Shown here one piece after another: positions 17,901-26,457 of a stretch of 39,868 nucleotides of DNA. A program made the translations under genes and the position numbers. Below the pieces are notes generated by a model that saw only the letters and a program-made list of their open reading frames with translations, did no database searches and was not told where the DNA came from. The stretch lies in contig JAZUOT010000034.1 in assembly GCA_045604805.1 (NCBI GenBank), positions 1 to 39,868 on the forward strand, given 5' to 3'. The DNA is from JAZUOT01 sp045604805 (lineage in GTDB: Bacteria > Bacillota > Clostridia > Oscillospirales > Acutalibacteraceae). Numbering within the stretch: position 1 is the first letter of the stretch; every line of letters begins with the position of its first letter.

Positions 17901-20751
17901 ACTTGAACTTCTCTTTTTGACGATCTGCGTTTTTAAATTCTTTTTCTGATTTGAAAGCGTAGGTTAATGCAAAAAATCCATCAGTTGAAGGTAAGTTTTT
18001 AAGTTCTAAAGATTTTTCATCTTTGGGGTTTGCTCGAATCCTGGCAGAAAACACATCAATAAGAGTAACAAAAAAGTCACGCATTCTATCCCGTGTATCA
18101 TTATCAAAACAGTTATTACTCTTGTCACCCATTATATTATCTAATAATTTTATTGAACTATCTTTCCCTTCTAATAGTGCCTTATTTACCTTTTCTTCAG
18201 TTTTTTTAGGCCTATTCTTATTTTTGGTATTGACAGTATTATATTCATTTAATCTTTGTTCACGCGCAGGCAAAGCTTCTAGTTTTTTATTGTGGAGGTC
18301 TATTAATATTTTCTGATTCATACAGTAACTATATGTTTCTTTAAACTTCTTGTTTTCATCTGAAAGCTTTTCTTTTGCTTTTTGAACTTCTTTTCTTGCA
18401 GTTTCAATTTCTTTATTTGTCGCAGCAAGATTTTGTTTAGAGATTTCAAGTGTTCCTTTAAAATCAAGAACATCCTTATTTGCCATTTCAGCACTATTTT
18501 CTGCGGCTTTAACCCTTGTATCTGCTTTTTTAAAACTATCCTCTGCGGCTTTAACCCTTGTATCTGCTTTTTTAACACTATTTTTTTCTATGTTTGCAGC
18601 TTCTGCCTGTAATTTCATCAACTCTTGGACTTCTTCTATTTTGGCAACTTTGGTTTTTTGTTGGGCAGCTTCGAGTTTTTTGTTGGCAGCTTCGAGTTTT
18701 TTGTTGGCAGCTGTGAGTTCTTTTTTGGCAGCTGTGAGTTCTTTTTGGGCATCTTTGTATTCTTCTTGGGCAGCTTTGAGTTCTTTTTGGGCAGCTTTAA
18801 GTTCTTCTTCGGCAGCTGGGAGTTCTGTTTGGGAAATTTGTTCTTGTTGTTTTTTTAACCTTTGTGCATAATTTTCTTTTTGCGTTAAGAACTCTTCTTT
18901 TTCTGCTACGTCGAGTTCCGCAGCCTTTAAGTTCTTGATTGCTGTTTCGAGTTCTGTAAATATGTTCTGTTCTGCAGTTGTTCTTGCGGCTATATATGTA
19001 TTCTTCTCTTCTTCTATATCTTCTGTTTCAGATGATGCAGAGGTTGGCACAAGCTCTGCATCTAAATAAATCACGCCTCTTATTAAAGCTATTTCTTCTA
19101 AGAGCCGTGCCTTTATTTCGGCTTGTATTATTGCTACAGACACGGCTCTTGCAGTATCACTACATGGTATCTGACTAAAGAGGTCTTTAAATTTTTCGTC
19201 GGATACTATTCTTTCCGCCATAAGTTCAGCCTGTTCATCCAAACCATTCTTCCAGTTGGCTATAGCTTCCCTATTTTCTTCTTTATCTTTATATTGTTTT
19301 AAGCCAGCTATTGTGCATATTTCGATGTTGTATAAGTATAAGTTGCTGAGAAGACAAGAGACACAAGCTGATATTGAATCGGATACAGATTTTGAAAGTG
19401 AAACTACCACCTCATCCAGATTTTTACCTGGCGTTTTTGGCACGTCTTTAACAGGGAACATTACATCTATTAGACCTGGAGGTGGAGTCGGTGTTGATGT
19501 CCGTGTATCTTCATGGTGAGAAGGAGTCGGAAAGGGCGAAATGGTTGTTTTTGTCGGTGTGGGTGGAGTGGTTTGCTTTATCGATGACAATTGTGACAAC
19601 TGTTCACCTCTAATAAGATGCGACTTCATACAAGAATGGTTAAATTGTTCAGCAGCTTCAACCAATGAGATCCCTTTATCTATTGCGATTTTATATATTT
19701 TTGAAAAAAAGTCGGAATCTAAATTTGGTTCTTTCGATGCCGTTTTTATGAATCCCTGCATTATTGATTTTTTGTTAAAGTCAGACATAAAAAATAGAGA
19801 TGGATCTACAGATTTACCATTAAAGTCATCAAGCGAGACTTTATTAACCACTGCAACCGCTTCATCGGCTTTAGCATTTTTTTTAATTTTCTCATTATTT
19901 GCTACAATTTTTTCATTTATAGTACGTATATAATAATCACCATTTTTCTCAATATCCCCTTTTAAATTCACATCAATTATCGTTCCGTTTTGTTTGTTCA
20001 GGAACATAAGTAACAAAGACGATGATGTATATGCTAAGCTATCTAGTTTGTCTTGGTCATTAAGGTCTTCACGGGCGAAAATCCCTTCATCAAGGAGTAC
20101 TTTTGCTATTTCTCCAGCATCATTAATAAGGCGAGAATCGATAGTAGTTACATTTTCTACTTTTTGGTTCCAAGTAAAGCACAGGAGATCACGGAGTGCC
20201 TTTGTTAGGTTATCTGGAAATCCGTCCGGAAGATTTTCATCTGCCCTATCTTGGGGTCCGTCTTGAGGTGCTTCGATGTTAGCAGTCCAATTTTCTTTAA
20301 GGTGTACCGCCACAAAAGATAAAGCACAATTTACTCGCTGTTCAGGATCTTCTATAGTACTGCCAGTTTCAGATTGACAAAGTCGATCAAGAGTATTAGG
20401 AAGTGTATTGCGAAAATCCTTCATTGTTTTATTGCCAGAGTTTAATAATCTTACTTCACTCAAAGTGTTTTCTTTTTTGGGGGATGCAAATCGCTTTAAG
20501 TAAGAAAACTCATCTTCTTTAAAAAGAAGCTTCGCACCTCCAGTTACTTTGCTCAGCTGATCAATACTTAAGGTATCGGTATGTGATACTATATTTTTTC
20601 TTTCATAGGCAAGCTTTATAGCGTCTAAATCAGCAACATTTAACTCATATCCGTGAAAGCGTAATTTTTTGATTGCTTCATCTCTATCTCTGCATTCCTT
20701 TAGAGAATTAATCAACGCCTGAGACAAGTGTAAATTTTTTAATTCACTCAT
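14986..20751 (-). CDS. P2: giant double-glycine leader protein, coiled-coil, C-terminal membrane hairpin
   Basis: A protein of 1921 aa, unknown to me as a whole. Residues 1-72 form a leader close to that of P4: ECRDRDEAIKKLRFHGY, DLDAIKLAYERKN, then LSIDQLSKVTGG. A globular region to about 380 includes FFSKIYKIAIDKGISLVE (348-365), which P4 shares. A Pro/Thr-rich linker spans 390-445. Then come long coiled coils: heptads with KKELTAANKKLEAANKKLEA (650-697), central helices, 14-residue repeats around 1546-1588 and 1687-1757, and an Asp/Glu run at about 1775-1825. Residues 1838-1902 are strongly hydrophobic (two or three membrane segments), and the chain ends DDDD. The start ATG follows GTAGGTGATAC. 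It has its own promoter, divergent from P3. A secreted or surface, possibly host-directed protein is inferred; no enzyme motif was seen. Confidence 0.93.
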   Translation of the reverse strand: MSELKNLHLSQALINSLKECRDRDEAIKKLRFHGYELNVADLDAIKLAYERKNIVSHTDTLSIDQLSKVTGGAKLLFKEDEFSYLKRFASPKKENTLSEVRLLNSGNKTMKDFRNTLPNTLDRLCQSETGSTIEDPEQRVNCALSFVAVHLKENWTANIEAPQDGPQDRADENLPDGFPDNLTKALRDLLCFTWNQKVENVTTIDSRLINDAGEIAKVLLDEGIFAREDLNDQDKLDSLAYTSSSLLLMFLNKQNGTIIDVNLKGDIEKNGDYYIRTINEKIVANNEKIKKNAKADEAVAVVNKVSLDDFNGKSVDPSLFFMSDFNKKSIMQGFIKTASKEPNLDSDFFSKIYKIAIDKGISLVEAAEQFNHSCMKSHLIRGEQLSQLSSIKQTTPPTPTKTTISPFPTPSHHEDTRTSTPTPPPGLIDVMFPVKDVPKTPGKNLDEVVVSLSKSVSDSISACVSCLLSNLYLYNIEICTIAGLKQYKDKEENREAIANWKNGLDEQAELMAERIVSDEKFKDLFSQIPCSDTARAVSVAIIQAEIKARLLEEIALIRGVIYLDAELVPTSASSETEDIEEEKNTYIAARTTAEQNIFTELETAIKNLKAAELDVAEKEEFLTQKENYAQRLKKQQEQISQTELPAAEEELKAAQKELKAAQEEYKDAQKELTAAKKELTAANKKLEAANKKLEAAQQKTKVAKIEEVQELMKLQAEAANIEKNSVKKADTRVKAAEDSFKKADTRVKAAENSAEMANKDVLDFKGTLEISKQNLAATNKEIETARKEVQKAKEKLSDENKKFKETYSYCMNQKILIDLHNKKLEALPAREQRLNEYNTVNTKNKNRPKKTEEKVNKALLEGKDSSIKLLDNIMGDKSNNCFDNDTRDRMRDFFVTLIDVFSARIRANPKDEKSLELKNLPSTDGFFALTYAFKSEKEFKNADRQKEKFKLNENLNKHKVLIRDELLRLKSSIDSLKGKELDFNFDFVRGNVEELETGTIKGLKEVIILIKRAKALESHTIATKNFFNEPDAQEVNEPDAQEVEEPPVVDLSFAEEEANLLLTSALELCSNYKRSFCVCRYKESVSLDFPTKSKEDLEGIRSDLEKGITYMNEIISSSGEVTIKDISLLVGLSTSLDNLIDHIVNTQSVPVKQAIDDIFEKIKNVREGKTENIKNEIDDVLSKIPDHIQLRIDRIDNINKLLKYRENLNKDQITDLEKTKSATQTSLDNLRSRLLELNSIKSILDKLEPLLDYLEILSTAKDKREKATQALSKKNIFIEYNGIVESCSMLGITFGLAFSNFPSAQTLEEIDEEFNALLLQTNRPQEAKESLDEKIKEVVVEIEAAVNAEKAAIDLIDNGLDLNMPVFDPNSVEFLVFNANFAGLADIFGQVVKDVASLQQDVLDSNENRVLQGIKDSKDKISQNLDDQKKKLDTLTSAATKIKDSFKEIFEVLNTVKTLVDKDRINAEDIEDINNAISRVTRAIEGFDVDGIHTDGAFNTIQSESATVYNLYNFQARDDIIMRVENSLKSAKMMLEFLMIEYTTKFKKAAAENAKMTAVDKKTAAENAKTTAVDKKTAAENAKITAVAKKDEAETAAGQARIEKNAAEGNQMAVVPVLGGARVEEAVNTAVTTAKAAKKDANAAKRDADAAKRDADDAVNTAARNISEFEFIFPALDLKKYKDTFNQRAIQLRQTVEALQREATQLQQNVEALQVEATQLRQTVEALQGEAIQLQENVEALQEDATQLQEDATRLQQNALALKEEEALAALAALLDREKEEGDEEEDEEDEEDEEDEEDEEDDEVDEVVEIAPVLDEEEEEELKDESKRSMLAPTIATGSAASISIAAVILLQTIGSGVATFFTTLFTAPISLLALSLSTLVPGCVFILACLAFVGFGAWWTANTIHNSKSVQPLIIDDDD
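15346..15405. repeat. 9-bp tandem repeat coding an acidic run in P2
   Basis: Six or seven units of CTTCTTCAT (plus strand), which read as Glu-Asp/Glu-Glu on the coding strand. The perfect short units can change number by replication slippage in steps of three codons without breaking the frame. Confidence 0.85.
15480..15690. repeat. 42-bp tandem repeats coding 14-residue coiled-coil units in P2
   Basis: About five units of 42 bp, each coding for a variant of QLRQTVEALQREAT, exactly two heptads. Neighbouring units alternate between RQTVEALQ and QQNVEALQ types, suggesting that an 84-bp pair was duplicated. Confidence 0.85.
15986..16112. repeat. Second set of 42-bp repeats in P2
   Basis: Three nearly identical 42-bp units coding for KKTAAENAKTTAVD-like 14-mers. 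The sequence is unrelated to the set at 15480-15690, yet the period is the same two-heptad length. Confidence 0.85.
18655..18800. repeat. 21-bp heptad repeats in P2
   Basis: Seven or so 21-bp units coding for variants of the heptad KKLEAAN/KELTAAK. A related duplication (KKADTRVKAAE twice) lies next to it at about 18500-18580. Confidence 0.8.
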
Positions 20752-20809
20752 AAAGTATCACCTACATTCGCCAACGCCACGTCTAATCGCAATTACCATC
20801 TACAACTTA

Positions 20810-20838
20810 AGTATATACCTTACCAAATTACTAGTCAA
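20810..20838 (-). promoter_or_regulatory. Promoter of P2
   Basis: Minus strand TTGACT (20838-20833), a 17-base spacer and TATACT (20815-20810). The 446-bp region between P2 and P3 (20752-21197) holds this and the divergent P3 promoter; the A/T-rich rest shows no gene. Confidence 0.7.
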
Positions 20839-21122
20839 AGAAATTTATGATTTTCTACACGCAAAACGCATGAAAATTTGTAAATGTGCTTGTCACAACC
20901 ACACTGAACTTTGAGATCTATTATTCTTCTTCAAAAGGGGTAAATGGATTTCTTTTAACATAATATTTTTTACTATGGAATAATTTTTTATATTTCGAGA
21001 AAATTATTTAGTAAAATTGCGCATAAAAAATTAAAATTTCATCAAGTTTAAACAGCATATTAAATTACAAGAATAAAACTTTCCATATCAATGATATTCA
21101 TTTTAAAAATATATGTGCATTA

Positions 21123-21151
21123 TTGACAAATTTTTTGTTGTAAGTTACAAT
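21123..21151 (+). promoter_or_regulatory. Promoter of P3
   Basis: TTGACA (21123-21128), a 17-base spacer and TACAAT (21146-21151), 46 bases before the P3 start codon. Confidence 0.75.
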
Positions 21152-21197
21152 CATATCCAATATATCAAGCATATTTTGTCGAAAGGGGAAAATAATC

Positions 21198-23210
21198 ATG
21201 TTGAAACATTATAATGACGTATTGGCAACTCTTTATTGCAGTAATCTTATATTTGATTTGATACATTGTAGGGATGAACTTGAAATGATTGATTTTCTTT
21301 CCAGCAAGGGCATAGTTTTGATGAATTACGGACTTGAACAAATAAAAAATATGTGCAGGTCCAAAAAATTTATGGAATGTGGCTGTATGTCTATGGAACA
21401 GTTAGAAAATGTATCAGGAGGAGTCTTGCAAGCTGAGGCAAAAAAATCAAACAGAATGAACATGAAAAACTCAGTAGTAAAAACTAAAGTGGAAAACAGT
21501 ATGGAAACAGGGGTATGGATCTACCAAGAAGATCTTTATGTCAGTGCTCAAAATAATATGTTGCAAAATGATGCCAACGAACATACTATACCTTATTCTT
21601 CAAAACAGCAGGATATTCATTGTATTGATGCATTTTCTGATACTAGTGATTTTGCAAGTGAACGTGAAATGGAATATACGATTGAGCTTATGAAAGAAAG
21701 CCCTGATATCAAAAGATTAATAAATTTGGGTAAAGCTTGGCTTGAAGATGGTCTTAATTCAGTTGGCGAAGTAACATATCAAAAAAGGGCTATAGCAAAT
21801 GCAATAAATTGCTTCAATAATGTATATGAGCTTTCAAAGCGTGATGTGCAAATAGGTAAAAAAATCTTAGATCTGTTTAGCAGCAAAGATTGGCCTCAAA
21901 ACGAAAAGCCTCCTAGAATGTGGGAAAATTTAGAAAGAAAAATTTGCACAGACACGATAGAAGGCAGCGATAGAAACCATGCCATTGAATTTTTGTCACG
22001 TATTAGTTCTTCTGAATTCGAAAGTTTAGGCTATAGATACTTTTATAAAGAAAATAGCCAAATTCCTGATATTCAAAAATTAATATTTCTTACAAGCAGT
22101 TTTTTGGAAATAGACAGTAAAGAATCTGCTACAAATACTTTAAGTTGCTTGAAAATACTATTTGATAGTACTAAGAATATCAACTTTGTTCAGCCGTTCA
22201 TAGAAGTAATGCATGAAAAAGGATATTTCCAAAAAGAAAATATCCCTGAATCGTTAGCAAATTTAAATAGTATGATTCTTTCTTATCATCTAAAGTTCGA
22301 CTTAAATAAAGCACTAAATTTTTCGAGAATAATCGGAGATAAAGAGACTGAATTTTTTTGTTGTGTGAATTTAAATAAATTCGATGATGCAAAAAAATTA
22401 CTATCTCAAACTGATATTGAAGGCTTACACTTACTAGAAAAAAAGAAAAAAGCCTGGGCTGCATGTATAGTAGATAAAACAGACATTGAAAAAGTAGAAA
22501 ACTCAATAAATCATTTAACCGATTTTCTATTATCAACAGAACTTGACGACAGTGAAAGAGAAAAGTATTGCGGGAAATTTACAAAACTCTTAGCTACATT
22601 TAAAAATTCAGATGGGGATTTCACTTCTATAACATTGCGTAATATTATAGAATGCTTTGTTAAGCAAAATTTTTCAGACTGTCAAAAACTACTTCAGCCT
22701 AGAACAGATAATGCCAATTTTGATGAACTGAATAAAATGTTAGAAATATTTCTGTTGAAAAATGAACAAGGGAAATGGGAAGCAATGCCTATGGAATGCG
22801 GAAAAATGTTTCTACTAAGCGTTGAGTATTGCATAGGAGTTGAGGATCTTACTTGGAGTTTAGAAGATCGTTTAAAACATATTGCAAATTGCTCAAATTT
22901 AAGTTTTAAAGGCATAGATCATCAAATAACAACCGTACAGAATGTCATATATATGACAGCTTTTTGCAAACAGTATAAATACCAAAATGAAGATATAAGG
23001 AAAGCTTTATTGGGACTTTTCTCTCATTTGAAAATTGATTTAAAAAGATTTTTAAATGTCATGTGGACTAATAGCGGAGACCCTAACGAAATATTTTTGC
23101 TAAGTTTATTAACGGGTCACAATTTGATAGATCTTTTAAAAAACTCTACTTCTACAACAAAAGCTAAATTTGCTAAAAGTGTATACTCAAACGATAGAAA
23201 AAGAATTTAA
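21198..23210 (+). CDS. P3: double-glycine leader protein with a helical-repeat body
   Basis: A 670-aa protein of unknown function. The first 75 residues are the most divergent leader of the four: HCRDELEMIDFLSSKGIV, then MSMEQLENVSGG with the glycine pair at 74-75. Residues 76-160 look unstructured and polar. The rest to about 600 is a series of paired amphipathic helices like a TPR-type alpha-solenoid, for example LINLGKAWLEDGLNSVGEV and AIANAINCFNNVYELSKRD near 180-215. No membrane segment, signal peptide or catalytic motif was found. The start ATG follows AAAGGGGAAAA. It is divergent from P2 and convergent with tdk, with no clear terminator in the 128-bp gap. A protein-binding, possibly exported factor is inferred. 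Confidence 0.9.
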   Translation: MLKHYNDVLATLYCSNLIFDLIHCRDELEMIDFLSSKGIVLMNYGLEQIKNMCRSKKFMECGCMSMEQLENVSGGVLQAEAKKSNRMNMKNSVVKTKVENSMETGVWIYQEDLYVSAQNNMLQNDANEHTIPYSSKQQDIHCIDAFSDTSDFASEREMEYTIELMKESPDIKRLINLGKAWLEDGLNSVGEVTYQKRAIANAINCFNNVYELSKRDVQIGKKILDLFSSKDWPQNEKPPRMWENLERKICTDTIEGSDRNHAIEFLSRISSSEFESLGYRYFYKENSQIPDIQKLIFLTSSFLEIDSKESATNTLSCLKILFDSTKNINFVQPFIEVMHEKGYFQKENIPESLANLNSMILSYHLKFDLNKALNFSRIIGDKETEFFCCVNLNKFDDAKKLLSQTDIEGLHLLEKKKKAWAACIVDKTDIEKVENSINHLTDFLLSTELDDSEREKYCGKFTKLLATFKNSDGDFTSITLRNIIECFVKQNFSDCQKLLQPRTDNANFDELNKMLEIFLLKNEQGKWEAMPMECGKMFLLSVEYCIGVEDLTWSLEDRLKHIANCSNLSFKGIDHQITTVQNVIYMTAFCKQYKYQNEDIRKALLGLFSHLKIDLKRFLNVMWTNSGDPNEIFLLSLLTGHNLIDLLKNSTSTTKAKFAKSVYSNDRKRI

Positions 23211-23338
23211 AAAAAATTAAGTGCTGTCGCACATTGAATATGTGGAAACATCAAGCAAGCACATATACAGAGACGATCATAATAAGTTCGACAAAGCAAA
23301 GATACCTAGAAAATTAAGAACAGATTCCATATATTGTT

Positions 23339-23902
23339 TTAATTCAGTTTTCCATCTTTCCAACATTCAAAACATAGAGCTTTATATTTATCATTGCCAC
23401 CGATATCTATTTGTTTACCTTCATAGATGATTTTATTGTTACGGTATCTTGCGTTTACTATAGCTTTTTTTCCGCAGTGACACATTGATTTAATCTCGCG
23501 AATTGAGTCGGCAACTTCTAATAATCTTTTGCTACCCTCAAAAAGGTTGCACATATAATCTGTTTTTAAACCATAGCACATTACACAGATAAAACCATCA
23601 TTTAAACTTCTTAGCTCATCTACCTGAAATTTGCTTAAGAACTGACATTCATCTACTATAATTATTTCGTATTTCTGAGACTGCTTTTGCAGAACATGTT
23701 TTATACTTTCGTCTGGTCCGACGAGCACTGCTTCCGATGAAAGTCCCGCACGCGACTTTACAATTGTCTTTCCATCTCTGTCGTCAAGGCTGGATTTCAT
23801 CAAAAGAACTTTCCTAAAATGTTCCTCAAAATTAAACTTGACCATCAAAGCATTTGCAGTTTTACTAGAACCCATAACTCCATAGTAATAGTACATTTTC
23901 AT
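23339..23902 (-). CDS. tdk: Thymidine kinase
   Basis: Phosphorylates thymidine to dTMP in the salvage pathway. It is 187 aa, the type II bacterial form. The P-loop is YGVMGSSKTANAL near residues 7-19, the Walker-B-like IIVDECQFL is at about 80, and the lasso/zinc region has the cysteine pairs CHCGKK and CFECW near the C-terminus. The Ser-Ser-Lys-Thr P-loop and VDECQF variants are common in clostridial members, so nothing suggests a defect. Start at 23902; an ATG two codons later is equally possible and neither has a good ribosome binding site. The gene precedes no obvious partner; it lies 43 bases after the ugtP-like gene on the same strand. Confidence 0.94.
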   Translation of the reverse strand: MKMYYYYGVMGSSKTANALMVKFNFEEHFRKVLLMKSSLDDRDGKTIVKSRAGLSSEAVLVGPDESIKHVLQKQSQKYEIIIVDECQFLSKFQVDELRSLNDGFICVMCYGLKTDYMCNLFEGSKRLLEVADSIREIKSMCHCGKKAIVNARYRNNKIIYEGKQIDIGGNDKYKALCFECWKDGKLN

Positions 23903-23945
23903 TCAAATCACACTATGAGCACTAAAAAATGCGTTATCCTCTCTA

Positions 23946-25091
23946 TTACTGATGTTTATATTCTTTGTGCAAGTCTTTAGCTAATTCAACTATTCTTTCA
24001 CAAGCGTGCGAAGTGTCGAAAGCTTTACAATTTTGTTTCAATTCTTCTAGCAAATCAGAACAAGCCAATACATTATGCAAAACTTTCTCCTTTGTATTTT
24101 TATCACACAAATCTAAAGCGGTATGGTTATCTAATAAAAATTTCTTATTTGCTTCTTCCTGTCCTGGTATAGGCTTGAGTAACAACATTGGCAAATCAGC
24201 AGCAAGTGCTTCAGAAATTGTTAATCCGCCTGGCTTAGTTACCAAAACATCTGCAACACTCATGTATAGGTAAACTTCTTTTGTGTACTTGACAAGTTTA
24301 GTAGGTTTGAAATATTTATAATGTTTTCGTTTGCGTTGCACAAGATTCGTAAACTTTTCGTAAAGCTCCTTATCTTTGCCAACCATAATTATTATTTGAA
24401 AGGATATAGGAAGACATAAAAGTTCATTGTATACTTTCATTGTCTCTTTGCCATTACAACTTTCACACATTATAAGCACTGTCTTAAGTGATGGGTTAAA
24501 GTGAAACCTTTTTAGTGCTAAAGCTCTATCTTCACGGTCAAAGAATGCAGAATTCACGGGTATACCAAAGGTGTAAATACTTGATCTGATAGCACCCATA
24601 GAAACAGCCTGATCTACCATATTGTCATGCGAGACCACATACGCGTCCGTGCCATGATTTATCCAAGTTTTATGGACTTCGTAATCGGTAAGCACAGTTA
24701 TAGATGGTACTGATAGTTTACCTCTATTCTTTAAAATAGATAACATTTGAGCACAAAAAGGATGCGTGGAAATGATGGCATCAGGAGTGAATTTAGCAAT
24801 TGTATCAAGTAATTTTCCGCTTCTTTCGAATAATATATCAAAAACTACGGAACTTATAGCACTTTCTTTATTAGAGGATTTATACATAAAAGAAAAAAGC
24901 GGTGGAACATTTTTTACTATAGTAGAGTACCCTGAAACAATGACTCCATTAAACTTTGGATCTACGCTTTCTATAGCGTCAATTACTGCAACTTTGTCTT
25001 TGGGACAATTACGCAAAATATAAAATTTCAAGGCATCTGCTGCCGACATATGTCCACTACCGACCGTTGCAGACAAAATCAAAATTCGCAT
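23946..25091 (-). CDS. UgtP/MGDG-synthase-like diacylglycerol glycosyltransferase
   Basis: GT28-type glycosyltransferase that transfers glucose or galactose from a UDP-sugar to diacylglycerol, making membrane glycolipids and the anchor for lipoteichoic acid in Firmicutes. It is 381 aa. The N-terminal ILSATVGSGHMSAADAL is the MGDG-synthase lipid-acceptor motif, HPFCAQM follows near 110, and the C-terminal donor-binding half contains VTKPGGLTISEALAADLPML and PGQEEAN. GAGGAGGG precedes the start ATG at 25091. It is likely to act at the inner face of the cell membrane. The exact sugar cannot be read from the sequence. tdk follows after a gap of 43 bases, so the two may form an operon. Confidence 0.88.
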   Translation of the reverse strand: MRILILSATVGSGHMSAADALKFYILRNCPKDKVAVIDAIESVDPKFNGVIVSGYSTIVKNVPPLFSFMYKSSNKESAISSVVFDILFERSGKLLDTIAKFTPDAIISTHPFCAQMLSILKNRGKLSVPSITVLTDYEVHKTWINHGTDAYVVSHDNMVDQAVSMGAIRSSIYTFGIPVNSAFFDREDRALALKRFHFNPSLKTVLIMCESCNGKETMKVYNELLCLPISFQIIIMVGKDKELYEKFTNLVQRKRKHYKYFKPTKLVKYTKEVYLYMSVADVLVTKPGGLTISEALAADLPMLLLKPIPGQEEANKKFLLDNHTALDLCDKNTKEKVLHNVLACSDLLEELKQNCKAFDTSHACERIVELAKDLHKEYKHQ

Positions 25092-25238
25092 ATGTCCCTC
25101 CTCTAAAACAAACCAGTCTGAATTTTACCACAAATAAATTTTCTATTCAAACAATACAGGTTAAGGGAACACGTGAACAAGACATATGCAGTTATTATAG
25201 GATTTGCAAGAAATGCTTTTGAATTTTGACACAACCTA

Positions 25239-25315
25239 TGGCCCGCCCGGAGGGATTCGAACCCCCGACCTTCAGAATCGGAATCTGATGTTGTATCCAG
25301 CTCTACTACGGACGG
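25239..25315 (-). tRNA. tRNA-Arg (anticodon CCG)
   Basis: Minus strand: acceptor CCGTCCG/CGGGCGG, anticodon stem-loop TCAGA-TTCCGAT-TCTGA reading CCG, T-arm GGGGG-TTCGAAT-CCCTC, encoded CCA at 25239-25241. The D-stem GTAG/CAAC has one A-A mismatch, so it is somewhat weak, but the rest is sound. Confidence 0.9.
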
Positions 25316-25395
25316 AACATAACAAACCAATTTTATATTGAGACAGTGATTATTGTCAAATTTACCGAGCCTTATATTTCTACATAAAATAAGTT

Positions 25396-26169
25396 TTAAT
25401 CCTGAGAAATTGCTATTTGTTTTCCGCTATTGTCTATTTCATATGTACCTTTGTGTAAAATTTCAGATATAGGTACTATCGTGTAGTTATCTTTTTTTAA
25501 TGCCGATATCACAAGGGGAAGTGCTTCTGGTGTGTTTTTAGCTCCATTATGCATGAGAATTATTGAGCCAGGTTTCACAGATTTAAGTATTCTGTTGCAA
25601 ATTTGTTGGGCCGTTAGATCCTTCCAATCTAAGCTATCCACATCCCACTGAACACAATACATATCTAAACTATCCACCATATTTACAAGATTATTATTAT
25701 ACTCTCCATATGGTGCTCGAAATAACTTAGGTCTACTGCCTACTATTCTTTCTATTTTAGTGTTACAGCTTTCAATCTCTTCTTTTATTTTATCGCTGTT
25801 AAGTTTGTTCATATGTGCATGAGTATCAGAATGATTACATACTTCGTTACCGCTATTAGCTATTTCTTTCACGGATTCTGGATATTTATCAACCCAATTC
25901 CCTACTAGAAAAAAGGTCGCCTTTACATCATGTTCATTTAAAATTTTTATAAGATCAGAAGTTTGTTCATTTCCCCAAGCTGCATCGAAAGATAAACTTA
26001 CAACTTTTTCTTCTCTATCTACGCAATATATTGGTAAATCTCTTTTCTGACTGACAGTGTTTACGGCTCTTATAGTACCGAAAATACCAACCATTACGGC
26101 AATAATAAAAACTACAAAACATAAAAAAAATATTAAAATTCCCCTTCTGCTCAAAACGAAAAATCTCAT
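25396..26169 (-). CDS. PdaB-like polysaccharide deacetylase
   Basis: NodB-fold deacetylase with an N-terminal membrane anchor, acting on peptidoglycan or another N-acetylated sugar outside the cell. It is 257 aa. Residues 8-33 form the anchor (LIFFLCFVVFIIAVMVGIFG). The motifs run in family order: SLSFDAAWGNEQT (the PdaB-type form of TFDDG), CNHSDTHAHM with the zinc histidines, FRAPYGEYNN, QWDVDSLDW and IILMHNG. The start is the ATG at 26169, 7 bases after GGGGAG; the ATG at 26184 overlaps that site. In Bacillus PdaB is a sporulation gene; whether this organism sporulates is not shown here. It is single, with a hairpin upstream separating it from P4. Confidence 0.9.
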   Translation of the reverse strand: MRFFVLSRRGILIFFLCFVVFIIAVMVGIFGTIRAVNTVSQKRDLPIYCVDREEKVVSLSFDAAWGNEQTSDLIKILNEHDVKATFFLVGNWVDKYPESVKEIANSGNEVCNHSDTHAHMNKLNSDKIKEEIESCNTKIERIVGSRPKLFRAPYGEYNNNLVNMVDSLDMYCVQWDVDSLDWKDLTAQQICNRILKSVKPGSIILMHNGAKNTPEALPLVISALKKDNYTIVPISEILHKGTYEIDNSGKQIAISQD

Positions 26170-26288
26170 GCTCGTTCTCCCCATACCTGAAAAAAAATAA
26201 ATTCACTCATAATACTATGAGTATAAAGAACTAAATATAAGTGAAGGAAATATATAAGCATAGATTTTTCGATAAGGTGAGGAATTCA

Positions 26289-26319
26289 ACGAGAACCCAG
26301 CTATATGCCAGGTTCTCGT
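26289..26319 (-). terminator. Hairpin after P4
   Basis: A 9-bp stem (ACGAGAACC at 26289-26297 with GGTTCTCGT at 26311-26319) and a 13-base loop, between the P4 stop and pdaB. There is no T run on either strand, so termination is uncertain. The rest of 26170-26457 holds nothing I can name. Confidence 0.4.
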
Positions 26320-26457
26320 GTATAAATTCACATTCTCCTGCCGCTACACAGGCTTAAAGCTAATGAGATGGAACAATAGCTAATTTAGAATATATGTTTT
26401 TTGTGTGTATCTAAAGGTATAAAATAATGAATAGCAATCTCATTAAGTATAAACGTA

